Source: Piper betle (Eukaryota; Streptophyta; Magnoliopsida; Piperales; Piperaceae). From it: DNA of 64,000 nt. The translations under genes were made by a program, and so were the position numbers. The stretch spans positions 149,047 to 213,046 of the forward strand of contig JAURVB010012674.1 of the NCBI GenBank assembly GCA_033002965.1. Reading direction: 5' to 3'. This document shows positions 49,700 through 61,415 of this stretch, in pieces. Positions within the stretch are counted from its first letter, which is position 1, and each line of letters starts with the position of its first letter. The notes under the pieces were generated by a model. It searched no databases. It had not been told where the DNA came from and worked only from the letters and a program-made list of their open reading frames with translations.

Positions 49700-52422
49700 C
49701 TTATATAACATACATAGCATGATAATATCAGTTTGACCAATTTCGGAGGAGGCGAATGGTTTCCTGTTTGTAAGAGAGAGCGTTTCGATCACATTTGACA
49801 AAGATGTATGTCAATGTGCTAATAGTCCTATTTAGCATGTCTTCTCCCCCTCAACAAAACATATTATATACTATAAGTTATCACTTGTTCATGAGCGCAC
49901 ACAGAAAATTGATTATACTCAAAAGGGCGAGAACAGGGCAGAAGCGAAGATGAAGAACAGTGGGGGTTCGCTGTAATTTACTTCTTCAACTACTTGAAAC
50001 ATTCTGCTCTTGATTTCAAGAAAAAAGTGAAGTAGCAGGTCTACCATAGATGTGGAAATGAAATACCTCCATTTTCAGTCGGGCATCCATCGTCGTCCTT
50101 CTTCCTCCTGCCCCAAGTCGAGTTCTCAATAATGCCGAGATGACGATTATTCCAAGAAGGCATATAACCCGGTTTTATACACAGTAGAATAATGTATTGG
50201 TTGTGACGATGTCAAATTATCTATATGGATTAGTAGAGCTTCCACTGCACACTAAGAGCCAACAGATACATGCGAACTTCACATCATCCACTCCAGAGAA
50301 AGGCCCACTGCAATATTGTCTGTCTACACTACATTTGTAAATCAAGAAAAATCTTTTTATTTTTACTTTTATTATTTTTCAGACAAGTACTGCAATGGGT
50401 TTCCTAATAATCCATCGTCGAAAAATGTTGTCCAACTAATTTGTTTGATTATAGCACACTATATACCAACTATGACGTGGCCTCTTTAACGTGTTCATCC
50501 AGTTAGGGTTATAGCGTATATAACCCTCTTATTTTTTGTTGGTATTATTTCGATGTCTTGGACCCGAGATTGTCTTGAGGATAAGGTCCAATTGGGATCA
50601 GGCAAATTGAGCAAAATTTATTTCTTATTATACGAATTTGTTGAATAAAAATATATGATATTTGTTGTTGTTGTTGCTGGTTCATCACATGAAAAACATG
50701 GGAGGCCAGACGAGGTACACCCACCAGTGTTAGGTGGCCGTGAAGGATGGGCATGGAACAATGCAGGAAGAGGTGACACCAAACAGGATATAAAATGCTT
50801 GATTTCAGACGCAAGACAAGACATGTGCAAAGAGCAGAGCCTACCAATTTGATCCTCTCTGCCGAGCCAAGCATTCAACATTGATGTGTTTGCATGAAAT
50901 GTTTACTTCCATGGCTGCTATAATATAAGCCTCATGATCCGATGATAACTATGGTTAATCCCACAAGCAGTTTTCAACCTTAGTTGTCTCCATAACAAAA
51001 AAGAAGGCTCGTTCAATTCTCAACATAGTTACCTTTTGCCTTTTTTTCAAGGAAAAAAAGCACAGCAACGGAGACTAGTGAAGATATCCTGCTGCGAGAA
51101 TTTTCTAATCGACCTCTAATTGGAATATATTTTTTGTACAATTTGGCAATTGCTTTGCTGAATCCAATTCCACAATCTATCATCTATCATATTAAACAAG
51201 CCTCCAATTTGGCTAGTGACATTTCTTTCAAACCATCCACCTTATTTTTTCCTTTTAAGGAATTTTAAAAATGGTTGAAAGATCACGTTGACAACTGATA
51301 AGATCTGAATCATATTTAATTAAACGAGATTATCTTCAAAATTTATGCACAACGCAGGAAAGATACCATCTTAAGCTGCAGGATTTTTCAGTAAGAACCG
51401 ATACATATCGAACCAAACCATTTTAGCAATTTGGTTGGGTCTACGCAGATATCATGGTCTAGTAAAGTATATAAAAGTTGAACCGAACCGAAGCAAACCA
51501 AAGCCGTGAAGCGCCGGGAGTACTGGCGGCCATGTTTGGCGCCATGGCTCGATCGTCCCCTCTCATGGCCTCTAACATCCGCGCCGATCGAGCACTACTC
51601 TCCGGTTTAAATCTTTGATTTTTATTTTTTAATCTATATTTTCATTGTTTGTTTACATTATAATAATTGAGGAATGTGGATGGAAATAGTATCAAGGTGG
51701 CGAATTGTTGTTGAAGTGCCCATCAAATATTTGATCTTTGGTTTTCTTGATCTGGCTTTTGAAATATTTAGCAGTTTTCGTTGAAGCAATCGCTCTTTGA
51801 AACAAGGAGTGCAGCCTAGTTTTGATTTCAAAATGCTGCGATCCGTAATCAATCTGGTTTTATGCTTTTTGTTACAGCATGGTGCAAGCTAGTAGTAGTT
51901 ATTTGAAAATCTCATATAACTGGTTGTGTTGTTTATGTATTATCAGGCTCCTTTTGTTCAGTGGCAAGCCGTGAAATGGGATAATAATATCTATTAGGGT
52001 GATGGATTTGTTTTCTTTTTTCTTTTTTGTCCAATTTGTCTTCTATGGATAGAATATTCTGAAGAGCAGTAAATTATCAAAATTAAGATTAAGTTACTTT
52101 AGGTAATGCTCAGTGCTATTATGCACATTGACCAAGCTCAAGTACTTATTATTTTTAGAGAAAAAAGAAATGTCAAGAAAAATATAATTAGAGGGCAAAA
52201 TGAGCAATTTTCAGTGGAGGCATATTGGATGTTTCAAAATTTTAACAATTGTACCAAGTGAACGTATGTTGGGGAGCTTGTTGGCATAGGTGAGATAGAT
52301 GATAGATGTTATTGCAATTCTGTTTGCGCTGGTTCAATAGTTGAGTTATGCTGCCTTTCGCTGTTCTCATGTATTTTCTTTACTTCTTCCTTTTTTACTT
52401 AAAGTAATTTTATTGCATTGTT
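49700..52422. other. Intergenic; possible 5' exon of the next gene
   Basis: AT-rich spacer. A CAA/TTG triplet run lies near 50660-50680. At 51533-51605 a short GC-rich open stretch (start FGAMARSSPLMASNI after Met) ends in a possible donor G|GTTTAA. It could be the first, perhaps untranslated, exon of the small plus-strand gene at 52423, but its phase does not join that gene's coding exon. Nothing else was recognised. Confidence 0.4.
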
Positions 52423-53126
52423 ATGACTGAGAGAAAGGATGATGGCCCAATTAGGCCTCCCCACATCAAGGAGGTACTCAGGAGACTCAAACTTGATGGT
52501 AAAATGTCACAGAGATCAATGTGATGCTTCTCCCTTAGCATGTTCCGTACTTATTTAGGCACTAATTTTTTTCATTATAATTGGATCGATGAGATGATGA
52601 AGTAGAAAAGAAATTTTGGTTGAGTGGTAAACATGTATCCCTACTACTTTCATCTGCTGTATCATATTTTCCCTTAACTGAAGTATATTACATCTTTGTG
52701 TGTCAGCTGGACAGCTCTTCATGGCAGTCAGTCAAGGAGGGATGATGAAAGGTGGCTCTATTATGAAGGTTTACTAATTGGTACTCAGTAGTTTCTATGT
52801 TACTAACGAAAGCCATCCCTGTGGATTGTTGAAAAAAATAAATATAAAGCCTTTCCTTAATAAGGAATAACTATTCTAATGATAATGATCTAGTGATTAC
52901 ACCAATTGATTGATTTATTATTGCAAATGCCAAGAGCAACTTTAAGGGGAATAAAAAGCGAACATGCTGTTGAAATGTTCAGGTTTTTTTCCCCCTTAAA
53001 AAATCTGTTCAAAATATAAAGTGGCATTTACATGTAATAGCTTTTTAATATTTAGAAGCGATTTGTACAGTAAATGGTTGTAAAAACTTTTGTCTTCTGA
53101 CTCTGCAGATTTTTTATTTAAGCTAG
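52423..53126 (+). CDS. Candidate 51-residue protein, three exons, unknown
   Basis: Exons 52423-52498, 52707-52768 and 53109-53126 join in phase with GT-AG borders (D|G-GTAAAA, TGTGTCAG|CT, AAG|GTTTAC, CTCTGCAG|AT). The product starts MTERKDDGPIRPPHIKEVLR, continues RLKLDAGQLFMAVSQGGMMK and ends GGSIMKIFYLS. The first half is charged and helix-prone, the second is Gly/Met-rich. I do not recognise it. If the last intron is retained, translation ends two codons later (VY). The surrounding 51.6-54.4 kb has the T-rich, intron-like texture of a transcribed region. It could also be a remnant of a larger gene. Confidence 0.45.
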
Positions 53127-55860
53127 TGGATAGAGGAGATTATCTCTAAATTGTAATTAAGTTTGTAGATGAAAAGTTTTGCCTGATAAATAGGTATTGT
53201 TGCATATTTTTTCCTTACCAAATGGTCATGGCAATGAGGATTTGATATGAAATGGTCATTGATAGAATTGTTGATCATGTTGAGCAACAAAGCCATACTT
53301 GACTGGGTATTTCCATAATGGCTGCTGGTTGATACTGATCATATTCTGAGTTCTTCAGCAGCATGATTAGGTGTGTTACTTGCTTCAAGAGAAAAAGGAA
53401 TGGGTGCGTTGCTTAGATTTAGCTGTCTGGGACTCTGGTTAGCTTTTACATTTTGAAACCTATGTATCTGATCATATATGATCTTCTGTATTGATGTGTT
53501 AATGCTCTTTTTTTGCCAGTTAAACAGTAGTTGCGTGTGAATTTTCATTAGCCAGGGCAATAATCAGAAGCACTTTTATTGCCATTTCGAACTCGTAGCT
53601 GAAGTGGCCACATTTTGTTCAGATGGTTTGTAATCTATACCAGTATTAACATTAACTGTTGTTTAGTTATCATAAAAGATTAATCAATGGACATAGTTTT
53701 TTATCCATGGAGAGAATGAAGTCCTTGAGAAAGAATAGGCTTGCAGTTAAAATTTGTTTTGATCATGCTTTGCTTTCCATTTTTTAAACTTTTTGACGTT
53801 GTGATGAATAGGTAAATACAAGTACTACAATTTTTTATGAAATTCACCTTGTGTATACTTGTTGATCATGGAACATAATTTTTTTTATCAACAACTTTTT
53901 TACCCATTTTTCTTGTTATTCCTCCTGGTGTGTAAACCTCCTTTCACTGTTGTCATTGCGTCTGTGGATAAAGATCTTCCGTAGTTTATTTTAATCAACG
54001 ACAGTGTAATCGATTACCGATCATTCTGTTAAGGTTGACATCTATTTATTTTTCGGAGACAAAAACAAAGGATGAAGACATGATTGAAACTTCATATGTT
54101 GTCCATTGCAGCGAGTATTTGATTAGAGCTTCTATTTGCAGAAATATCTTGTATAGTGCTGATGCATATTGGAATTAATTGTGCACAAGAAACTCTCTAG
54201 TCACAAGATTGGAAGGGCTTAAATATAAGTTACTCAAAGAACTAGTTTCTGAGTAAAGCTGTTTATATGTGCTTGCACAATCAAATTCCTGCTGGTTTGG
54301 TGAAAAAAATTAGCCACAAAAGACATAGAAATACTAAACAAGCAGAAGATCTTGCTGTCAGTAAAGTGAGGAAATATGTTTGGAAGAAACCTTTGATTAC
54401 CAAATGATTTAATTCTTTTGGCATGAAGTCTGATGAAATTGCTTTTCCATTCCTTTTTCCATTCGATGGAAGTGAATGAAGTTTTGAAACTTTGGCATAT
54501 TTGTTTGTTTGTTTTATTTATTTATTTTCTTTCTTTCTTATTTATTTATTTATTTATTATTATTATTATTTATTATATATATATATTAGCAGCATATTCG
54601 TTTTTGTTTGATTCATAATAAGATTGTTGGTTGTTTTCTCGGTGAATGTGATATATTCCTCATTGGACAGTAATGCCCGTGTGACATGTATTGGGTTTCT
54701 CGTGAGCCGTATTTATTACATTATGGATCTAAAGAGTTGAATTGTATGTTTGGCAACATCCCCAAAATCGTACAATCTGCCGATTGCTTGAAGACCTTCA
54801 AGATTACCCGAAAGTTGACACGTTATGAATGATAATAATAAAAATAACAATAATAATAATAATAATAATAATAATTATTATTATTATTATGTGTCAAAAA
54901 TTTAAACTATTTTAATATATATAAAATAAACACTATTTCAATTATTTTTAACGGGTTACAATCGATTCTAATAGCTGAACATTAAGAGCGATAAAATGCT
55001 AAACTCTAATTTGTAACCCCATTATGATGTACCGGTCTGCGTATGGGACTATATAACTCTTTTTTTCCTTATTTTTTTTTCGGTGAATATTGCAAGACAT
55101 GCATATTTAGAGTTTATCTTTAACAAATGTAACTATCTGAATATCTAACATAATAATGAATGAAAGAATGTGAGTTATAACCTGTCTTTGTAATTTGTGC
55201 CTCTTCTTTTACAAAACTAATTCTTTTTCGACAAACACATGTAGAAAAATTTTCCCCAAAGATGGGCCAAACGCATTTAAAATGTGATTTTTGTGATTCT
55301 TGCACTGCCAAGTAGATCTTCGACTAATACCTATTTTGGTTGTTGTTAGGAGAAAACTTGTCTCAAACAAATAGTTGGCTCAATAAAAATAATAAGTTCA
55401 TTGGGTTAAAAAAAAGTAATTAACATAACCAAAATCATACCGGACTCAACTGCTTTGGTGAATATACAAGTTGGCCGTCAGTCCATACAAGTCATAAGTA
55501 GTTAAGTACCATATTATTGCCACCACTCCAAGTCTGAAGATTTCTCTGTTCTTGTAATGGATTTTATAAAACTAGAGTCGGAGGAATCAGTATATTTAAC
55601 TCATGGATCAGTCTGTTGAGTAGGTTTCTTCTTTTGTAACAAATAAAAGATGCATACATTTCCATATATTCAAGATTGTTTGTAAATAATTAGAGAAACT
55701 TTATGAATCACATGGATCCCACGAACCTAAAATAATCAGACCCATAATTTGCTACCACTTAACTTATAATATGTCTCCATAATTCCTTTACATGTCTGGT
55801 TTAGATGAACTTATGATCGTCAAAAGCATTTTATCCGTTGGACCGATGACAGCGGGATAA
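53127..55860. repeat. Spacer with microsatellites
   Basis: AT-rich DNA with no recognised gene. It holds TTTA/TTA/TA repeats at 54501-54588 and an (AAT)n-(ATT)n inverted triplet array at 54831-54890. A GA dinucleotide run follows at about 55865-55887. Confidence 0.7.
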
Positions 55861-55974
55861 ATTTTGAGAGAGAGAGAGAGAGAGATAGGACAGCCTAGAA
55901 AAATTTCGTGCAGTCACCTAATTTGGACCGTCGAGATCTATTTTCTTAAAAAAAATAAAAACTTCACATCCTCC

Positions 55975-56940
55975 CTCCCACTGCCATCCACGCCGGCACC
56001 TATGCTTGCGCCCTTAGCCCAAGATCACGTCCTCCGATGTGCCCACGCCTCCGCCCACACCTCCCTTTTTGCCATGCCCACACCTCTGCCACGTCCTCCG
56101 CCACCCTCCGTGCCCACACATGTGCCCGCCCCCTCCACCGCGCCCTCACCTCTGCCATGCCTCCACCCACACCCTCCGCTGCGCCCTCTTCCGCCCATGC
56201 CTTTGAGGATGGCAAGGGTGTTGGCGGTGGCAGGGGAGCACCAGGATGGCGGACGGCGAGGGCAGTGGTGACAACAACATGGACAACATGGACCCCCCCA
56301 TCCCCCGAGCATGGATTATGGGCCGTTGGATCAGGATCTAATCCAACAACCCACAACACCCCTCCATCGCCCCCCTCCCCCTCGAGCCGCCTCGCTAGCA
56401 AGGCCCACCCGACTGCCCCCCCGCCACGGCCTACTCGTCGGCATCCCCTATGATAACGATAACCGCTCCAAGCTGCGGCCCCCGCCACCACCTGCAGTGG
56501 GGGAGGGATAGAGGGCCGGTGGGCCGAGCAGGGGCAGGGGGCTATTGGGGTCGGGTGGAGGACCAACGGTCCATAACACCCCTCCATCTGCCCCCCCCCT
56601 CCCTCGAGCCGCCTCGCTAGCAAGGCCCGCCCGACTGCGCCCCCCACCCCCCCCGCCCGCCACGACCTGCCCGTCGGCATCCCCTACGATGACGATAACC
56701 GCTCCAAGCTGCGGCCCCCCGCCACCACCTGCGGTGGGGGAGGGATAGAGGGCCGGTGGGCCGAGCAGGGGCAGGGGGCTATTGGGGTCGGGTGGAGGCA
56801 GCATGGCCCAATGGCAGGGGCCGCAAGTAGGCATGACGTGGGAGGGCAGGAGGCGGGAGGTGGAAGGGAGAGGTGGGGGGTGCCGTGGGACGAGGGGAGC
56901 TACGGTAGGCTGTTGGATCAGATCCAACAACTCACAAGGG
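55975..56940. repeat. GC-rich block with a 220-bp tandem duplication
   Basis: A C-rich (plus strand) low-complexity island in AT-rich DNA. Two direct copies of a unit of roughly 220 bp lie at 56355-56574 and 56575-56798. They share 'gccgcctcgctagcaaggcc', a CGATAACCGCTCCAAGCTGC block and 'gagggccggtgggccgag', and differ by small indels in C runs. Pro/Ala/Arg-rich open frames on both strands are a consequence of composition. The island is preceded by a GA run and followed by a TA run (about 56963-56980). Words 'gttggatca...gatccaac' recur near 56325 and 56911. It may be the interior of an unrecognised transposon. Confidence 0.7.
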
Positions 56941-57088
56941 CAACGCATACCAACATTACCTTTTATATATATATATATATAGTATTACTTTAACTTAGTG
57001 ACTCAAGTCAAAAAGTCTTTAAACATCATCACGATAAAAATAAAAATAAAAACAAACAACAAAAGTAGCAAAAAAAACACATTAACTC

Positions 57089-57208
57089 GATAAAATTTTT
57101 ATTAGAGTAAAGCAAGCTAGGCTTGGCTTGGCTTATCGGCTGTCAGATTGGATAAATTTTTTATTGGAATAAAGCAAGCTTGGCTGAGCTTTATCGGCTG
57201 TCAGATTG
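57089..57208. repeat. 60-bp tandem duplication
   Basis: Two adjacent copies (57089-57150 and 57151-57208) of a unit starting 'gataaa.tttttattgg' and ending 'tatcggctgtcagattg'. They differ by a few substitutions and small indels. Confidence 0.8.
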
Positions 57209-58227
57209 TGAAAACTAATAATATCTAAGCCTTACTAAGAGGACTATCCAGCGATTGACGTGGCCCAAACCCTTAATATTTATCAAAATCCTTACTCTCG
57301 CGTATTTTGGACGAAAAATTATTCTCAACACAATCAATTAAAAATTAGGACAATATCGTGTGCTTGACCGAATGTAAATATGTTTTTATTAAAAATTGCC
57401 AAAATTTCAAATTTATATTGATCTAATCTCACTATTTTTTAATTAATGATAAAAATGCCCTTAAAAAATCTCATTCTTAGGAACAAAGTCGGTCATGAAA
57501 AATTATAATCTTTGCTTAACTTCATAAAAATAAGAAGACTAATCAATAAATGTTGACTAACTCTTAGATTCAAATTAGTGCTAAAGCATGAATAAAAAGA
57601 ATTTAGAATTTTATTTTTGGTTTCCATCCACACAAAAAAAATTGAAAAAAATATACATGGTGTTTGTTAAGCTTTATGGAGGTTTTTCAATTTTAATCAA
57701 AACTAACATTAATTTGATTTGTATAATATGACCATAATTTTGAAAAAATAAAATAAAATATTTACATGGCATCCATTGATCATAAAATTTAAAGAGGGCA
57801 TATCTAAGAAAGAAATTTTAAATTTCAAATGAAGAGCATACATAAATAATTGTTCGGCAGGAACTTTCCCCATAAAACCATTACATAAAAGTAATTAAAT
57901 TGATTGTAAATGAAAAAATTACTTGACAAGAATTCAAAAATCTTACCACAATTTGTAAAAAACTTTGAAATATATCAATTTATGAATGCGAGCCCACCCC
58001 ACCCCAAACTTACACTACCATGCATAGAGTTTGATTTGGTTATATCTCTTAGTTGGCATAATAAGGGTAAGTAAATCTATTCTGCAAATTGCTGCATCTG
58101 ATATAGCTAAAAGACATTTAGGATCGATTTACTTCCCTAATTAATCACCTTTTTCGTTAACATAGCTAACTAAGTTCTTACAGACGTAATTTTTAACATC
58201 CCCGTTCTCCGGGAAGAAGCCGGCCGG
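57209..58227. other. AT-rich spacer
   Basis: No gene, RNA or transposon end was recognised up to the retroelement at 58228. Confidence 0.5.
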
Positions 58228-58416
58228 AATGGATTCAACTTGTTTGCGTGGAGGACTGACCTTCCTTCCGATGAGGACATCGGCTTTCATTGGTCGGGGA
58301 GGATGTTACAGCCTTGATTCGTGGACGTCCCGGGAACCAGGGTTTGGGTGTTGTTCCTGGATTCCCTACGTCCATGAAGGGGATAGCAGTGGTTATCCGA
58401 GCACGTGAACACGCTC
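58228..58416 (+). mobile_element. Inverted fragment: retroelement 3' end plus LTR start
   Basis: 58228-58401 is an almost exact inverted copy of 60245-60418. It contains the 3' internal end, the polypurine tract (TCGGGGAGGA, 58294-58303) and the first 98 bases of the LTR (from TGTTACAGCC at 58304). It is followed by 15 bases (58402-58416) that match the leader beside the primer-binding site of the main element (compare about 62570-62588), joined directly to the LTR end at 58417. This is a rearranged junction, not a normal insertion flank. Confidence 0.8.
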
Positions 58417-60342
58417 TGTCACAGGCCCGTTCGTAAGGTCGAATTTTTCGCCTCCGAGTCCCTGCCTGTGCGGCGTATTCCCCTCCCTGGGAACACTCAG
58501 CCTGTTACTCAACACGCAATAGCGGGAGCCAAGGCCACAAACACTACACTCGTGTTCGGCCGCAATACGCACCACCGAGGTTGACCCCTGCACGTCCAGC
58601 AGATCCACCCGCTCGGTGTTGCCCTCGAACAGCGCCCTTGATCGATCACCCGTGTCTGGCCACGCACCAGCACTTCGACAGCACTCCTGGCTATCGGCAC
58701 GCCTTGCCGATAGGCTGTTCCAGGAGTCAAACAGCACCACCACCGCAGCACTGCCCGATCGCCCTACCAGCAACACGCCTGGTAGAGATCGTGCCTCTGT
58801 CCCTGTTCGTCTCAGCAACCACCGTCGCCTTGTAAACCTCGACCACGACCCGGTACTAAGGTTCCCTGCCTAAAACGTCAGACAACGAACACAACACAGA
58901 TATACGGGGAAACCCCCAACCTTATATTAATCTGTCAATACAAGGAATTACAAGTACTCGACTCCTCTCTCAAGCACTCGCTCGGCTTGTGGACAGCCCC
59001 CACAGCCTCGCCCCAATGTACCCAAAATACAAAGGAACTCACACAAGGATTACCTGGCCCGAGTAACCCTCCCAGTTGCCAACACCAGCAACCTCACAAC
59101 GTGCACCTTGGATTCAAGCAAGCGTCTGGAATTCCAGCACTACTCCCAGCGCCGGCTGCAGCAATTCCTTCGCTTCTTCCCTCTCCAGGTTGCTCACGTT
59201 GCACACCGATCAGCAAGTCTCACCACGAGAACAAGTACCCAATCGGCCCCCTCTTCAGTCCGTCGAAGAGAAGTTCCCTTCTCCACGTCTGGCCTAACCC
59301 TTATATACCCACGAACTGCTGCTCCAAGATAACTCCGAATCTGCCAGCATCTTCAACTCCAGAGATCTGCAAGATCCACCGTGTTCAGCAACCTAGACCA
59401 TCTCCCATCCAGGTTCATCCAACGGCCTCCAAGTTTATCTTCAGCAGTTTGTTGCAACGCCCAATCTGGATAACTGCATATCTTCACCAAGATACTCCAG
59501 CAACGTCCATGGATGCTTATCCTCCAAACCGCCTTGGCTGCACCGCTGGTCCTCCCGTCGCGCCCGCCGGCTCGACTCCAGCACCGTCCAGACATGGCTC
59601 AACCTCCCGCAGCAACTCACCGACCAACTGCCAGCAATGGTTCACCAACATCGCCCTGAACCAGCACCACCGCTCGTGCATGCCCCTGCACTGTCGCGTT
59701 CACCAGCATCTGCCCGCTCGCACGCCTGCGCGCACACCCGCGCGCGCCCGCTCGCACGAACAGCAGCGCGCGCCATCGCGCGCCCGCGCACGCCCGCGCA
59801 CCCGCGCACTCGCGCACACGCGCTCGCGCACCCGCGCTCGCGCAGCAGCGCGTCTGTCGCTCCTTGCGCGCGCAGTAGCGCGCACGACCCGCGCTCGCCC
59901 GCTACAGTGCTCGGTACAGTTTTCCAGCACGGTTCCGCTATTTTGCTCGGTACTAGCGAATGCTCGGCACCCTACGCTGCGTACTCGGCTCGGTAGCCTG
60001 CTCGGTCCACGGTTGCACCACAACCTCGATATGCCGACCCAAACACCGATCAGCAACAACTTGAGGTTTCTTGACCTGGACTCGGCCACATGCTCGGTAC
60101 ACCGAATACCGACCCATGTGCCGACACTTACTGCTGTTCCCGACGCCTTGCTCCACCAGCATGCTCGGTCCTCCAGCAGCATCGTGCAACTCGGTTTGGA
60201 CTGCAACATAATCACGGGTTAGCCTCGGTGTGTTGTTTCCACCACTCGGATAACCACTGCTATCCCATTCATGGACGTAGGGAATCCAGGAACAACACCC
60301 AAACCCTGGTTCCCGGGACGTCCACGAATCAAGGCTGTAACA
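58417..60342 (-). mobile_element. 3' LTR of a young pol-less retroelement (1.93 kb)
   Basis: Read on the minus strand it starts TGTTACAGCC at 60342 and ends CGGGCCTGTGACA at 58417. It is nearly identical to the copy beginning at 62598, with only a few differences over 1.4 kb, so the insertion is recent. A TATA box (GGGTATATAAGGG on the minus strand, 59310-59299) sits mid-LTR, where a Pol II promoter is expected. A CpG-rich alternating tract lies at 59712-59895. Long plus-strand open frames here (for example 58987-60222) are antisense and compositional. Confidence 0.85.
59712..59895. repeat. Alternating CG/CA tract (Z-DNA-prone) in the LTR
   Basis: About 180 bases consist almost only of alternating purine-pyrimidine words (CGCGCG, CGCACG, GCGCGC). 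The same tract starts at about 63893 in the other LTR and runs to the window end. Confidence 0.85.
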
Positions 60343-60352
60343 TCCTCCCCGA
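60343..60352 (-). other. Polypurine tract of the retroelement
   Basis: TCGGGGAGGA on the minus strand, directly before the LTR start TGTTACAG. This is the expected plus-strand primer site of an LTR retrotransposon. Confidence 0.75.
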
Positions 60353-61415
60353 CCAATGAAAGCCGATGTCCTCATCGGAAGGAAGGTCAGTCCTCCACGC
60401 AAACAAGTTGAATCCATTCTCCCATAGTACCGTCGCCGCGCTCAGTATCACAGACTCGCCGCACCATGGTCCCAGCCTCGCCATTGCATAGCCCCCGGTC
60501 CTGTATACTCAGACCTCGCATGTACACCCACATGCTTACATCGGCCATCTGCTCCTTGCTTCCGGATCCGAGTCTCCACCCGACTCGTCCATACAGTTCC
60601 CCGTGGTACCGAGAACTGCCGGCCCTAAGCAGCTGTAAGGCGTTGCAATGTAGCCAGTGTCTTCCATTCAACTGTCTCTTCTCTTCCATGTAAAGCACGT
60701 CTGGTAATTGGCCCAGTACGCACTCACCCCATCTAGTGGCTGTCTTACTAGATGAGAGGGAATAGAGAAGACGGATTTGCCTCCCTGCAAACCCACACTT
60801 CATCAGCTTGCCGATTTGTAGCAGCCCTGGTCGACATGGTCGTGGATCACCCCATGAAGGCTCTAGACATACAAACCCTGCTCATTAAGAACAGTCTCTC
60901 GCACCCGAGGAATAGCTGGTAGTTTGTCGACGCACCCTCTTCATCAAGTGATACTCTTGATCCGATGGTGTCTCATCATCAGCTGGTACCTTGATCATCA
61001 ACTGATGGTAGTGAGCATCCGGCCTCCCGCACCACCCATAGGAACGAAAGTCACAACCGAATATCCGATGTCCACCACATGGACCGCTGTCTTACTCCCC
61101 AGACAAGGATATAGAGCTTCACCTTGCCCGCATGCAGCAACTCACTCTTGCAATCCCCGAAGTCCTTCTTGAACCCGTTGGCTAACTTCAAGAAGTCCCA
61201 CACTAAGATCACGAACACGCCCCGCATATCCACACCCTGCAGGACCACACGCACCTCGCCAACTCGCCGGGGTATCCTCCCTGATACCCAGGCTGGGGTC
61301 TTGGCCTCTGTCGGAAGACGTCACCCCTTGTGTCAACTAACGCTGACACCCGTCTCCCGTTCAACTCCATGGAACATATATCACCCTAAGCCTCGCGGCT
61401 TAGGCTGTTCAGCCC
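60353..61415 (-). mobile_element. Internal spacer in place of pol
   Basis: Only about 1.06 kb separates the gag stop from the polypurine tract, where protease, reverse transcriptase, RNase H and integrase would need over 3 kb. I see no protease DTG/DSG, no reverse-transcriptase YxDD and no integrase motif in any minus frame. The open frames seen (for example 60803-60387) are not recognisable. Confidence 0.7.

Noticed and set aside
56000..56948. Pro-rich and Gly-rich frames of 95-226 residues
   Set aside because: They are products of the GC-rich tandem duplication; both strands are open at once.
58987..60222. 411-residue plus-strand open frame and its copy at 63168-63839
   Set aside because: It lies antisense inside the LTR, is Pro/Ser/Ala/Arg-rich by composition, and has no domain; the element is transcribed from the minus strand.
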